Under the pieces are notes generated by a model. The model saw nothing but the letters and a program-made list of their open reading frames with translations, made no database searches and had not been told where the DNA came from. Of a stretch of DNA of 64,000 nucleotides, positions 14,599-23,709 are shown piece after piece (position 1 is the first letter of the stretch; each line of letters starts with the position of its first letter). The position numbers were made by a program, and so were the translations under genes. This stretch comes from Janibacter sp. HTCC2649 (GTDB lineage Bacteria; Actinomycetota; Actinomycetes; Actinomycetales; Dermatophilaceae): positions 1,711,978-1,775,977 of the forward strand of contig NZ_CH672413.1 of assembly GCF_000152705.1 (NCBI RefSeq), read 5' to 3'.

Positions 14599-14988
14599 TC
14601 ACTTGACCTCGACGGTCGCGCCTGCGGCCTCGAGCTGCTCCTTGGCCTTGTCGGCCGTGGCCTTGTCGACCTTCTCGACGACAGCCTTGGGGGCTCCGTC
14701 AACGAGGTCCTTGGCCTCCTTGAGACCGAGGGAGGTCAGCGAACGGACCTCCTTGATGACGGCGATCTTCTTGTCGCCGGCAGCGGTCAGGATGACGTCG
14801 AACTCGTCCTGCTCGTCAGCGGCTGCGGCGGCGTCGCCGCCACCGGCTGCTGCGACACCGGCAACCGCGACGGGCGCGGCGGCGGTGACGTTGAAGGTCT
14901 CCTCGAACTGCTTCACGAACTCGGAGAGCTCGATGAGGGTCATCTCCTTGAAAGCCTCAAGGAGCTCGTCGGTGCTGAGCTTGGCCAT
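14599..14988 (-). CDS. rplL: 50S ribosomal protein L7/L12
   Basis: A 129-residue stalk protein that recruits translation GTPases. It has the N-terminal dimerisation helix ([20 protein letters not shown]), an Ala/Gly-rich hinge (residues about 38-58) and the C-terminal domain with [20 protein letters not shown]. It follows rplJ by about 80 bases and ends in a clear terminator, so rplJ-rplL form their own unit here, separated from rplK-rplA by the mce locus. Confidence 0.98.
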   Translation of the reverse strand: MAKLSTDELLEAFKEMTLIELSEFVKQFEETFNVTAAAPVAVAGVAAAGGGDAAAAADEQDEFDVILTAAGDKKIAVIKEVRSLTSLGLKEAKDLVDGAPKAVVEKVDKATADKAKEQLEAAGATVEVK

Positions 14989-15066
14989 GATGGCGCCTTT
15001 CTACTTCTGTGTATGCCGTGAGTGGCGGTGGTGTGTTTCCTGGAACCTCAGCAAAATGCTGGGGTC

Positions 15067-15702
15067 TCAGGCTTCGTCGCCACCCGTGGCGACGTTTTCG
15101 GTGGCCTCGACCGCAGGTGCGGCGTCGGCGGGGTTCTCCTCAGTGGCAACCTCGGCCTCGGCCTCGGGAGCGGCAACAGCCGGACCCTCGGACTCGACCT
15201 TGGCACGCAGCGCGTCGACGACCCGAGCGGTCTGCGACAGCGGCGCGGCGAAGAGGTAGACAGCCTGGGTGAGCGACGCGTTCATGGCGCCGGCCAGCTT
15301 GGCGAGAAGCACCTCGCGGGACTCGAGGTCCGCGAGCTTGGTGATCTCCTGCGCGGTGAGAGCCTTGCCGTCAAGCAGGCCGCTCTTGATCACGAGGAGG
15401 GGGTTTGCCTTGGCGAAGTCACGCAGGCTCTTGGCAGCCTCAACCGGGTCACCGTCGACAAATGCGATGGCGGACGGTCCCACGAGCTGGCCGTCGAAGG
15501 CCGTGACTCCGGCCTCCTTGGCGGCGAGCTCGGTCAGCGTGTTCTTGACCACGGCGTAGGTCGCGTTGCCACGAAGGGCGCCACGAAGGTCGGTGATCTG
15601 CTTCACCGAGAGCCCGCGGTACTCCGTCAGAACAGTGGCGTTGGAGCTACGGAACTTGTCCGCGAGCTCGGCAATCGCCGCCGTCTTGTCTGCACGAGAC
15701 AT
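15067..15702 (-). CDS. rplJ: 50S ribosomal protein L10
   Basis: A 211-residue L10 that anchors the L7/L12 stalk to 23S rRNA. I set the start at ATG 15702 ([17 protein letters not shown]), behind a strong GGAAGGAGG; the open frame upstream covers the leader. The C-terminal tail is Glu/Ala-rich ([18 protein letters not shown]), longer than E. coli L10 but common in Actinobacteria. Upstream lies an attenuator-like hairpin with a T-run, consistent with L10(L12)4 autoregulation. Confidence 0.97.
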   Translation of the reverse strand: MSRADKTAAIAELADKFRSSNATVLTEYRGLSVKQITDLRGALRGNATYAVVKNTLTELAAKEAGVTAFDGQLVGPSAIAFVDGDPVEAAKSLRDFAKANPLLVIKSGLLDGKALTAQEITKLADLESREVLLAKLAGAMNASLTQAVYLFAAPLSQTARVVDALRAKVESEGPAVAAPEAEAEVATEENPADAAPAVEATENVATGGDEA

Positions 15703-15743
15703 TGGGCCTCCTTCCGTCTGGACGACCTCTGGCTGAAGGCCCG

Positions 15744-15780
15744 ACAAAAAGAATGAGCCCCGGCGCACGGCGCGGGGCTC
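15744..15780 (-). promoter_or_regulatory. L10 leader attenuator
   Basis: On the minus strand GAGCCCCG and CGGGGCTC pair around a 10-nt loop and are followed by ATTCTTTTTG, a textbook intrinsic terminator, 42 bases upstream of the rplJ start. Position and type fit the known L10 leader, where ribosomal protein binding switches termination. A competing antiterminator fold is not worked out here. Confidence 0.65.
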
Positions 15781-15948
15781 GAGGTGATGCAGTCGCGAGC
15801 GACGCACATCTTCGAATCTCGTCCTGCGCTGGTTGCCCGCTCTCGCGGAACCTTCGATCTGGTGCGGGTGCACCAGACAACCGGCGGTCTTTGGTCAAGG
15901 GACACAGTACGGGCGCATCGCCCCGACGACCAAATCGGTCGCCCTGTG

Positions 15949-15977
15949 ATCGACTTCGTGCGGGGCACGAAGTCGAT
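15949..15977 (-). terminator. Terminator after the mce locus lipoprotein gene
   Basis: A perfect 12-bp stem (ATCGACTTCGTG / CACGAAGTCGAT) with a CGGGG loop starts 4 bases past the lipoprotein stop. It probably ends mce transcription before rplJ. The loop-side 18-mer GTGCGGGGCACGAAGTCG recurs at 36625-36642 in another terminator. Confidence 0.75.
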
Positions 15978-15980
15978 GGC

Positions 15981-16727
15981 TCAGCTGGAGGGGAAGCTCA
16001 TCGGGCCGACCTGGTCGGCGGGAGGCTCCGTGATGTCGACCTTCTTGCCCCAGTCGCTGTAGGTGACCTTGATCGACTGGTCCGCGACCTTGGTCGAGAT
16101 GGTGACCGGACGGTCGTCCTTGTCGAGGACGTAGGTCATCGTCAGGGCCTGCGCCGAGGCGCTAGGAGATGGGGCCGGGGTGGCGGTCGTGCCGAGCGCC
16201 TTGGCCGAGTCGACGGTGAACTCGTAGGTGGAGTTGCCGCCATCCTTGGACTTCAGCGTTGCCTTGGTGCCCTTGAGGTTCTCCGCCATCTTGGTCGGGT
16301 CGCTGATGCCTCCCTCGGCGATGCCCTTGAACATCTGGCTGACCGGGTCGCTGGCCTTGGGGTCGATCTTGACCCACGGCTTGGCCTGGCCGGGCAGACC
16401 CTTGAGGTAGACGAACTCGCCGACGGAGATGATCTCCATCTCGGAGCCCTCGACCGGGACCTTGGTGTGCTGCTGCAGCTTGCCGTCGACGTACTTGAAG
16501 TCGCCAGAGGCCTTTTCGCCGCCGGTGTCCATCGTCATGGTGCCGCTGCCGGCCTTCTCCATCGCCGCGACCATGCGGCCCGCGAGGTCGCCGGCGTCGA
16601 CGGTGTCGCCCTTCGCCTGGCTCGCGCTGGAGTCGGCGGTGCCCTCGGACGAGCCGCAGGCGCCGAGCGCGAGCAGGCCGGTGAGGGCTAGGGCCGCGCC
16701 GCTGGAGCGGCGCATCGAGATCTTCAT
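15981..16727 (-). CDS. LppX/LprG-like lipoprotein
   Basis: A 248-residue predicted lipoprotein. ATG 16727 follows GGGAGGGA. The signal peptide (MKISMRRSSGAALALTGL) ends in the lipobox LGAC. The mature part (DAGDLAGRMVAAMEKAGSGT then repeated charged beta-strand stretches such as YVDGKLQQHTKVPVEGSEME) resembles the LolA/LppX-like fold of actinobacterial lipid-binding lipoproteins. It follows the two Mce-associated genes after a 65-base gap, so it may hand lipids to or from the Mce complex; that role is inferred from position and fold style. Confidence 0.8.
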   Translation of the reverse strand: MKISMRRSSGAALALTGLLALGACGSSEGTADSSASQAKGDTVDAGDLAGRMVAAMEKAGSGTMTMDTGGEKASGDFKYVDGKLQQHTKVPVEGSEMEIISVGEFVYLKGLPGQAKPWVKIDPKASDPVSQMFKGIAEGGISDPTKMAENLKGTKATLKSKDGGNSTYEFTVDSAKALGTTATPAPSPSASAQALTMTYVLDKDDRPVTISTKVADQSIKVTYSDWGKKVDITEPPADQVGPMSFPSS

Positions 16728-16792
16728 GGGTTCCCTCCCAGTTGAGTGCCTCGAGCGTAACGGCGCGGTCGGGTGAGCCGCGAACATGCTGG

Positions 16793-17536
16793 TCAGTAGG
16801 CCTTGAGGGACGAGACGAGCCAGCGGTTGCCCGACCTGGTCATCGTGGCGATGACGCGGTTCTGGTCGATCGACGGTTCCTTCTGGGTGTCGCTCGTGCG
16901 GGCCTGGTTGACGAACGCCTGGACCGTGACGGTGTCGTCGGTCTGCGACATGACGCCGGCCTCGTAGACGCGGGCCTTGACCACGGTCTTGTCCTTCTGG
17001 GCCAGCGGGACGATCGTCTTGGTCATCGTCTCGCCGAACTCCTGCTTGAAGGTGCCGGTGAGCAGTGCCTGGCTCGCGGGGAGCTGCTGGGTCATCGTTG
17101 AGTAGTTGTAGCTGAGAACCTGCTCGAGGGCGCTGCGAGCCGTGGCGGTGGCGGCGCTGGCAGCGCGGGCCCGCTCCCCCGGGTCCTTGTGCGTGACGAC
17201 GAGGACCGTGGCCAAGAGGGCCAGACACAGCGCCAGGACGACTGCGGGCAGGGCGAGCGACCGCGAGATGGCCTGTCGCTCAACGGATGCAACGCCGTCG
17301 AGGTCGGACTCGGGCACGAGGTCCCGCTCGGCGTCGCCCTCGTCCTCGACACTGCTCTCGGACTCGACGACGTCCTCCTCGTCGACAGCGCCCTCTCCGT
17401 CCTCGAGGTCGACGTCGGAGTGGGGGGTTTCGGTGGCGTCCGGAGTCTGGGGGCCGGCGTCGAGCAGCCCTTCCTCACGGAGGGGTCGACGGCGCTGTCC
17501 GGCGACGCGGGGGCGACGGTTAGCCGACGAACTCAA
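16793..17536 (-). CDS. Mce-associated membrane protein (Mam), distal
   Basis: About 247 residues. An acidic N-terminal cytoplasmic region (Asp/Glu-rich, DVDLEDGEGAVDEEDVVESE) precedes one transmembrane helix (LALPAVVLALCLALLATVLV, about residues 95-115) and a Mam-type extracytoplasmic domain ending NRWLVSSLKAY. I prefer TTG 17536, preceded by GGAAGGTGGAG, over GTG 17560, which has no ribosome binding site. The start overlaps the upstream gene by 17 bases. Such proteins accompany mce operons and are thought to stabilise the Mce complex. Confidence 0.8.
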   Translation of the reverse strand: MSSSANRRPRVAGQRRRPLREEGLLDAGPQTPDATETPHSDVDLEDGEGAVDEEDVVESESSVEDEGDAERDLVPESDLDGVASVERQAISRSLALPAVVLALCLALLATVLVVTHKDPGERARAASAATATARSALEQVLSYNYSTMTQQLPASQALLTGTFKQEFGETMTKTIVPLAQKDKTVVKARVYEAGVMSQTDDTVTVQAFVNQARTSDTQKEPSIDQNRVIATMTRSGNRWLVSSLKAY

Positions 17537-18011
17537 GGCGCTCCACCTTCCACTGCTCACCGACGAGACGGAGACCGAGCTTGGTGCGATAGGTCTTCTT
17601 CTCGCCGTTCGGGATGACGGTGTTGCTCGTCGGCGCGATGACTCCGACGATGACGGTCGCGGAGTCGCGATCGCCGGCGACCAGAGCGGCCTCGGAGCGT
17701 TCGACCTTGCTCACCGACTTGTTGTCGACGATGACCTTCTTGAGCTCGTCGAGCTGGCTGGTGTAGCTGGAGAGGAACTCCCCCGTGGCACCGGCCTTGA
17801 CCCGGTTGGTGTCCTCGTCAACCTTGCGGTAGTCGATGGTCGCGAAGTTCACGGCGTACTGGCGACCGGCCGCGAGGGCGTCGGACTGGGCCTGCTCGGT
17901 CGCGCGCGCGTTCCACCAGTCGCGGCCGCGCGTTGCCCCGGTGGCCAACGTCGCGATGAGCGCGATCGCCGCCAGGGCCCAGAGGAGCCTGGCGGTCGTC
18001 TGGCGGCTCAT
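17520..18011 (-). CDS. Mce-associated membrane protein (Mam), proximal
   Basis: A 163-residue protein with a single N-terminal transmembrane helix (LLWALAAIALIATLATGA, residues about 9-26) and a SnoaL/NTF2-like extracytoplasmic domain (FATIDYRKVDEDTNRVKAGA ... EQWKVERLEFVG), the usual form of Mce-associated proteins. ATG 18011 overlaps the mceF stop as ATGA. It lies between mceF and the second Mam gene in the same operon. Confidence 0.85.
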   Translation of the reverse strand: MSRQTTARLLWALAAIALIATLATGATRGRDWWNARATEQAQSDALAAGRQYAVNFATIDYRKVDEDTNRVKAGATGEFLSSYTSQLDELKKVIVDNKSVSKVERSEAALVAGDRDSATVIVGVIAPTSNTVIPNGEKKTYRTKLGLRLVGEQWKVERLEFVG

Positions 18012-19279
18012 CGAGCGGCCTCCTGCATGATCCACGACCACGAGTCTGCCCCGGCCGCTCCCCCGGTCGGTGCCTGGGGTGCGAACACCTGCGGCGAGCC
18101 CTCGGCAGCAGCGGCATTGCCCAACGGCATCATCTGGTTCGCCATGGACAGAGGGTGGGACGATGCGACCCCGTCGCGCGGGCGGGGCGCGTTCTGGGCT
18201 CCGCGAACGTTCGAGGCCGACCCACGCGGCAGGGTGCACCCGGCCTTGGTGTTGGTGGGCGGGAGGTTCTCGGTGCGGTTGGGGTCGGTCTTCTGCGTGC
18301 CCTCGTAGCCCTTGGTGCAGGCCTTCGGTTCGAGCGGTGTCTGCAACCCGAAGTGGGCAGTGCCGTCGCCGGGCACGACCGTGAAGCCTCCCGCGACCGC
18401 CGCCGGATAGGTGACGAACATCTGCTCGATCCCATCGATGCGTGAGGTCGTCACCTGGCCGATGGTGATGAGGTTGGCAATGAGCACGGCGAGATTTGCC
18501 TGGTTGTCCTTGACGAGGGCCTCGAGCTCCTTGGACGCGACGACACCCCGGTCGAGGATGAGGCGCAGGTCGGTGTCGGACTGCTGCAGGGTCTCGGACA
18601 GGTTGGCGAAGTCGGTCGAGAAGTTCTTGATCTGGGGAGCCGTGTCGCGCTGCGTGTCTAGGACCGTCTTGCTCTGCTTGAGCAGGCGCACCGTCTCGGG
18701 CAGCGCGTCGATGGCTGCCTGCGTGAGGAGGTTGCCGTTGTCGATGAGGCGCGCCAGATCCGGTCCCGACCCCTCGAATCCCGCGCCCAGCTCGTCGATC
18801 ACCGTGCGCAGGTCGTCCTGGTCGACCGACTTGACCGTCTTGTCGACGTGGAGCAGCAGTTCGTCGACCCGGATCGGGTATGCCGTGTCCTTGCGCGGGA
18901 TCGTGTCTCCCGACGCGAGGACGGGGCCTCCGAAGGATCGTGGCTGGAGGTCGAGGTACTGCTCGCCGACCGCCGAGCGGTTCTCGATGACCGCGAGGGT
19001 GTCCTTGGGCACCTCGGACCCACGGTCCAGCTCGGCCTGGACGAGAACGCCGTCCTTCTCGAGCTCCAGGCCGGTCACCCGCCCGACCTTCACGCCGCGG
19101 TAGGTGACTTCGGATCCCACAAAGATCCCGCCGGACTGCGCGAAGCTCGCCGAGAACGATGCGCCACCCCCGAGGAGGCGTTGGGTGAGACCGATGTAGT
19201 TCGCCGACAGGATCGACACACCGACGATCGTGATGAGGAGGAAGGCCGCGAGCTGCGCCTTGGTGAAGTTGCGAATCAT
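18008..19279 (-). CDS. Mce family protein MceF
   Basis: A 423-residue sixth MCE protein. Start ATG 19279 (MIRNFTKAQLAAFLLITIVG) overlaps the mceE stop as ATGA. An N-terminal transmembrane helix precedes the MCE domain (GSEVTYRGVKVGRVTGLELE, about residues 50-130) and a long helical region. The C-terminal about 130 residues are proline/asparagine-rich and probably disordered. MCE proteins form the periplasmic channel of lipid/sterol ABC importers. Confidence 0.9.
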   Translation of the reverse strand: MIRNFTKAQLAAFLLITIVGVSILSANYIGLTQRLLGGGASFSASFAQSGGIFVGSEVTYRGVKVGRVTGLELEKDGVLVQAELDRGSEVPKDTLAVIENRSAVGEQYLDLQPRSFGGPVLASGDTIPRKDTAYPIRVDELLLHVDKTVKSVDQDDLRTVIDELGAGFEGSGPDLARLIDNGNLLTQAAIDALPETVRLLKQSKTVLDTQRDTAPQIKNFSTDFANLSETLQQSDTDLRLILDRGVVASKELEALVKDNQANLAVLIANLITIGQVTTSRIDGIEQMFVTYPAAVAGGFTVVPGDGTAHFGLQTPLEPKACTKGYEGTQKTDPNRTENLPPTNTKAGCTLPRGSASNVRGAQNAPRPRDGVASSHPLSMANQMMPLGNAAAAEGSPQVFAPQAPTGGAAGADSWSWIMQEAAR

Positions 19280-20478
19280 GCGGCACCCCCGCCGTAGAGC
19301 GCGGTCCACGACGTGTCGCGGCCGGTCTCGTCACTGAGGCAAAGGGGCGGACACAGGGGACTCTTGGTCGTCGCCGTCGGCGTCGGTACCGGCACCTTGG
19401 GCAACGGCACCGTCGGGACCGGAACCGAGGGAAGTGGCAGTGGCGGGAGGGTCCCGCCAGGGAGCGGGGAACCGGGCAGACCGTTGCCCAGCAGCTTGAG
19501 CTCACTGAGGTCGAGGTCCGCCGTGATCGAGAGGTTCACGAAGTCGCCCTTGATCGCCTCGAGCATCTTGTCCGGGAACGGATAGGTCAACAAGATCTCG
19601 AGGGACTGGGGCAGGGCGTCACCCGCCGCGTTGAGCTGGGTGAGGATCGGGGCGAGAAGCTTGAGGTTGGCGAGCATGTCGACCTTGGAACCCTGGATCA
19701 CCTTGGTCCCGACGGCTCCCAGTCGACTGAGCGCCTGGAGCATCTGGGTGAGCTGGATGCGCTGGTCGGCGAGAACCTTGAGCCCCTTGGGGAGTTCCTC
19801 GAGCGTCTTGCCGATGAGCTCCTTCTGGGCCGCGAGCTTGGCAGAGAGCTGGTCGACCGCGTCGATGGCTCGCACGATCTCGCCCTTTTGGTCCTCGAGC
19901 CCACCGATGAAAGTGTTGAGCTGCCCGATGAGGTGCTTGATCTCGTCGGTGTTGCCCCGCAGCGCGTTGTTGAGCTCCTTCTCGATGACGGCGAGCTGGG
20001 CGATGCCACCACCGTTGAGGAGGAGAGACATCGCCGACAGGACCTCTTCGACCTCGGGGTTGCGGTTTGTGCGGTCGAGGGGGATCAGGTCGCCGTCGGA
20101 GAGCGTTCCGACACCCTTGCCGTCGGCGGGCCCCGAGAGGGAGATGTACTTCTCCCCCAACAACGAGGTCTGCTTGAGCTCGGCTGTCGCGTTGTCCGGC
20201 AGCTTGCTCGACTTCGGGATCGACAGGGTCACCCGGGCCGTCCAACCGTTGAGCTCGATGTCCTCCACCTGGCCCACGGACACCTCGTTGATCTTGACTG
20301 CGGACTTGGGGACGAGGTCAAGAACGTCGGCGAAGTCGACCTTGACCCGCATCGACGGCCCTTCGCCCTTGGCCCCACCGGGCAGTGGCAGGTCGAAGGC
20401 CCCGTTGCACGAGCTGAGGGTCAGGGTCACGACGACCGCGAGCGCTACGGCGCGCAAAGCGCGCACGGCATACGTCAT
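19276..20478 (-). CDS. Mce family lipoprotein MceE (LprK type)
   Basis: A 400-residue MCE protein with a lipoprotein signal: MTYAVRALRAVALAVVV then LTLSSC, so Cys about 24 should be acylated, as in mycobacterial LprK. The MCE domain follows (SAVKINEVSVGQVEDIELNG). The helical region ends in a Pro-rich tail of Val-Pro repeats (LPSVPVPTVPLPKVPVPTP). The start overlaps mceD by ATGA. Being the fifth gene of six matches the usual position of the lipoprotein in mce operons. Confidence 0.9.
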   Translation of the reverse strand: MTYAVRALRAVALAVVVTLTLSSCNGAFDLPLPGGAKGEGPSMRVKVDFADVLDLVPKSAVKINEVSVGQVEDIELNGWTARVTLSIPKSSKLPDNATAELKQTSLLGEKYISLSGPADGKGVGTLSDGDLIPLDRTNRNPEVEEVLSAMSLLLNGGGIAQLAVIEKELNNALRGNTDEIKHLIGQLNTFIGGLEDQKGEIVRAIDAVDQLSAKLAAQKELIGKTLEELPKGLKVLADQRIQLTQMLQALSRLGAVGTKVIQGSKVDMLANLKLLAPILTQLNAAGDALPQSLEILLTYPFPDKMLEAIKGDFVNLSITADLDLSELKLLGNGLPGSPLPGGTLPPLPLPSVPVPTVPLPKVPVPTPTATTKSPLCPPLCLSDETGRDTSWTALYGGGAA

Positions 20479-21716
20479 GGCTTCTCCTTCGGAAGGAGGC
20501 CGCCGAGGGTCGAGTCGGCCCCGCGGATCGTCACGTCCACGGTGTCGGGCTTCGACGTCGCAGCAGCCGGCACGGGAGCCACGAGGGGTGCCACGCCGGG
20601 CGTGGTGAGGGCCGCGGGGATGGCCGACAGGCCCGGCAGGTTGAGCAGTCCGGGGATCAGGCCACCCTTGGGTATGAGGCTCTGGAGCAGGGTGCACAGG
20701 TTGGGGTTGGCGTTGCCGGAGCCGGTCGGCCCGGTGAGGAGGGAACACAGGACGAGGGCGGGATCGTCGAGGCCGACGATGTTGGTCCGGGTGTCGAGCG
20801 AGCCCGACGCCGAGTTGTAGGCGAGCCCGAGGTTGGACAGAGCCACCGGCGCGTTGTCCAACGTGGCCGCAAGGGCATCACGCTTGGACGCGACTGCCGT
20901 CGTCAGCTTGGTGAGCTGGTCCACGTCATCCGTGAGCACTGCCCGGTTGTCCTTGACGAAGCTCGAGATCTCGCTGAGCGCCACCGCGAGGTTCTTGAGG
21001 GCGGCCGAGAGGTCGTCGCGCTCGCCGTCGAGCTGGTCCGAGACCTTGGACAGGTCGGTGTTGAGACGGCGCACCTGCGCGTCATTGGTGGCGAGCATCC
21101 CGGTGAAGGTCTCGAGGTTTTTCACGGTCGCGAAGAGGTCGCCGCGCCCTTCCGCAAACGTCTGAACCGCCTGTGACAGACCGCGATTCATGTCGTTGAG
21201 GTTCTGGCCATTGCCCTTGAGGTTGCGCGCACTCGTGTCGAGCACGCGACTCAGCGCACCCTCCTTGTTGGCCCCTTCCGGGCCCAACGCGACCATGAGG
21301 TCGTCGAGGGACTGGGAGATGCGGTCGAGCTCGACCGGGACCGCGGTGCGTTCACGCGGGATCGCGGCACCGTTCTGCATGACAGGACCGGACGTGTATG
21401 CCGGGAGCAGCTGGACGTAGCGGTCACTCACGAGCGACGGCGCGACGACTGCTGCCTGGGCGTTCGCCGGAACCTTGATGTCCTCGTCGACCTCAAAAGT
21501 CACACGCACCGTCTCACCGCGCGGCTCGACCGCGGTCACCTTGCCGACCCGGACACCGAGCACGCGGACGTCGGAGCCGGCATACAGGCCGACCGCACGC
21601 GCGAAGTCGCCCGTCACCGTGACCTTCTCGCCACGGGGCCACCACACGAAGGCGGCCGCGACGAGGCCAACGACGACGAGCGCCGCGACGACCTTGCTGA
21701 TGACTGAGCTCTTCAT
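20475..21716 (-). CDS. Mce family protein MceD
   Basis: A 413-residue MCE protein. The N-terminal transmembrane helix (VVAALVVVGLVAAAFVWW, residues about 9-26) is followed by the MCE domain (GSDVRVLGVRVGKVTAVEPR) and a long coiled helical region rich in Leu/Asp/Asn. The start is ATG 21716, overlapping the mceC stop (ATGA). It is part of the six-protein channel-forming set. Confidence 0.9.
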   Translation of the reverse strand: MKSSVISKVVAALVVVGLVAAAFVWWPRGEKVTVTGDFARAVGLYAGSDVRVLGVRVGKVTAVEPRGETVRVTFEVDEDIKVPANAQAAVVAPSLVSDRYVQLLPAYTSGPVMQNGAAIPRERTAVPVELDRISQSLDDLMVALGPEGANKEGALSRVLDTSARNLKGNGQNLNDMNRGLSQAVQTFAEGRGDLFATVKNLETFTGMLATNDAQVRRLNTDLSKVSDQLDGERDDLSAALKNLAVALSEISSFVKDNRAVLTDDVDQLTKLTTAVASKRDALAATLDNAPVALSNLGLAYNSASGSLDTRTNIVGLDDPALVLCSLLTGPTGSGNANPNLCTLLQSLIPKGGLIPGLLNLPGLSAIPAALTTPGVAPLVAPVPAAATSKPDTVDVTIRGADSTLGGLLPKEKP

Positions 21717-22684
21717 CGACCCACCGCCCCGACCGGAACCGTGAGGTTCTGGATGTAGGTGTCGAACCAGCGGCCGTTGCCGAGGGCGCTGGCGAAGACC
21801 CGCGTGAACGGGCCCATGGCCTCGATCGTCCTGGTCAGGTCGCCTTCGTGCTTGCGCAGCGTCGCGAGCACCTTGTTGAGCTCGGCCAGGGTCGGGGCGA
21901 GCTGGGCGCGGTTGTCGCGGACCAGCCCGGTGATCTGCACTGCCATGGCACTGGTGTTGGTGAAGAGGGTGTGGATCGCATCGCGGCGCTCGTAGAGCTC
22001 GGCGAGCAGCAGGTCACCGTCGGTGATGATCTTCTCGATGACCTTGTTCTGGTCCGCGAGCGTCGCCGAGACGGAGTTGGCCGCCTTGAGCAACGCCTTG
22101 AGCTCGGCGTCGCGCCCGGCGATCGTCTGCGACAGACGGGTCAGTCCGTCGAGGGCCAGCCTGACGTTGGCCGGGGTGTCGGTGAACTCGCTCGCGATGG
22201 TGTCGAGAGAGGTGGCGAGCTGCTTGGTGTCGATCCGCTCGGTCGTCTCCGTCAGGTCGGAGAAGGCGTTGATGATGTCGTAGCTCGACACCGTTCGCGA
22301 GAGCGGGATCGTCGTGCCCTCGGACATCTGGCCGCGGCCCTGGGGTTCGAGCGAGAGGTACTTCTGGCCCAGCAGGGTCCTCATCCGGATCGAGGCCCCG
22401 GACTGGGCGCCGAAGGACACGTCCTCGGTGATGCGGAAGTCGACGTCGACCTTGTTGCCGGCCAGTCTGATGTCGGTGACCTTGCCGACTTTCACGCCTG
22501 CGATCCTGACCTCGTCGCCGGAGCGCAGGCCGCCCGCCTCACTGAACGACGCGGCATACGCCTGGCCGCCGCCGATGAGGGGCAGTTTCGAGGCATTGAA
22601 CGAGGCGAAGAGGACGAGGGCGATGGCCAGGATGCCCGCGATGCCGATGGGCAGCGGGTTCCGCTCACGGAAGGGCGTGTTCAT
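21713..22684 (-). CDS. Mce family protein MceC
   Basis: A 323-residue MCE protein. ATG 22684 (MNTPFRERNPLPIGIAGILA) overlaps the mceB stop. The transmembrane helix (about residues 12-29) is followed by the MCE domain (GDEVRIAGVKVGKVTDIRLA) and helical segments. It ends FDTYIQNLTVPVGAVGR, the conserved MceC/D-type C-terminal motif. It is shorter than its neighbours because it has no long disordered tail. Confidence 0.9.
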   Translation of the reverse strand: MNTPFRERNPLPIGIAGILAIALVLFASFNASKLPLIGGGQAYAASFSEAGGLRSGDEVRIAGVKVGKVTDIRLAGNKVDVDFRITEDVSFGAQSGASIRMRTLLGQKYLSLEPQGRGQMSEGTTIPLSRTVSSYDIINAFSDLTETTERIDTKQLATSLDTIASEFTDTPANVRLALDGLTRLSQTIAGRDAELKALLKAANSVSATLADQNKVIEKIITDGDLLLAELYERRDAIHTLFTNTSAMAVQITGLVRDNRAQLAPTLAELNKVLATLRKHEGDLTRTIEAMGPFTRVFASALGNGRWFDTYIQNLTVPVGAVGR

Positions 22685-23709
22685 CGGCACCTCGCAGCAG
22701 CAACGTTGTAGCCGAGCCCGCCGGGAGTGGGACCGGTGGGCAGCACGAGGTTCTTGACGTCGAACCGGCAGAGGTAGAAGTTGAACCACGACCCGTAGGA
22801 CGCCGTGCGGGTGATCGTGTTGATCTTCCCCGGGGCACCGGTGATGAACTTCTCGTAGAGTTGGGTGTTGGCCGGCTTGTTGAGGTTCTTGGTGAGGGCG
22901 CCGAGCTGGGCGATGTCGGTCTTGATGTCGGGCCGTCCCGCTGCGAGCAGCTGCGCGGTCTCGTCCGCGACCGAGTTGATGTTGGTGAGCGACTCGCCGA
23001 TGGCCTTGCGGTCGGCCGCCAACCCTGAGACGAAGCGCTGCAGCTGGATGAGGAGCTCGCCGAGGGCAGTGTCGTGCTGCTCCACGGTGGTGAGCACCGT
23101 GGTGAGGTTGGTGATCACCCGGCCGATGACCTTGTCGCGATCAGCCAGCGTGCCCGTGAGTGACGCCGTCTGCCCGAGGAGGGTGTTGATGTTGCCACCC
23201 TCGCCCTGGAGCACCGAGATGATCTGGGCAGACAACTCGTTGACGTCCTTGGGCGACAGCGCCGCGAAGAGCGGCTTGAACCCGTTGAACAGCACCGTGA
23301 GGTCGAGTGCGGGGTGAGTGCGTTCGAGCGGGATCCTCGCGCCACTCTTGAGTGTGGCCGCGCCGCCGGGCCCCTGGGTGAGCGCGATGTAGCGCTCGCC
23401 GACGAGGTTGCGGTACTTGATCGTTGCAACGGTTCCCTGCGTCAGCACGCTCGAGGTGAGGACGTCGAACGTCACGTCGGCGTGAGTGCGGTCGTCGGAG
23501 ACCTTGATGTCCTTGACCGACCCGACGCGAACACCGGCGATGCGCACCTCGTGGCCCTTGGCGAGCCCGGTGACGTCGGTGAACACGGCGGTGTAGGCAC
23601 TGCGGTCACCCGGCTGGATGTTGGCGATCGTGGCGGCCAGCGTCCCGGTCGCGAGGATCGTGACGATCGCGAAGATGACGAACTTCACGAGGCTCGAGGT
23701 CGTCTTCAC
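22681..23709 (-). CDS. Mce family protein MceB
   Basis: A 342-residue MCE protein. The start is GTG 23709, overlapping the mceA stop as GTGA. One N-terminal transmembrane helix (LVKFVIFAIVTILATGTLAA) precedes the MCE domain (GHEVRIAGVRVGSVKDIKVS) and a helical region. The C-terminal WFNFYLCRFD and following NLVLP-G motif are typical for MceB. Confidence 0.9.
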   Translation of the reverse strand: MKTTSSLVKFVIFAIVTILATGTLAATIANIQPGDRSAYTAVFTDVTGLAKGHEVRIAGVRVGSVKDIKVSDDRTHADVTFDVLTSSVLTQGTVATIKYRNLVGERYIALTQGPGGAATLKSGARIPLERTHPALDLTVLFNGFKPLFAALSPKDVNELSAQIISVLQGEGGNINTLLGQTASLTGTLADRDKVIGRVITNLTTVLTTVEQHDTALGELLIQLQRFVSGLAADRKAIGESLTNINSVADETAQLLAAGRPDIKTDIAQLGALTKNLNKPANTQLYEKFITGAPGKINTITRTASYGSWFNFYLCRFDVKNLVLPTGPTPGGLGYNVAAARCR

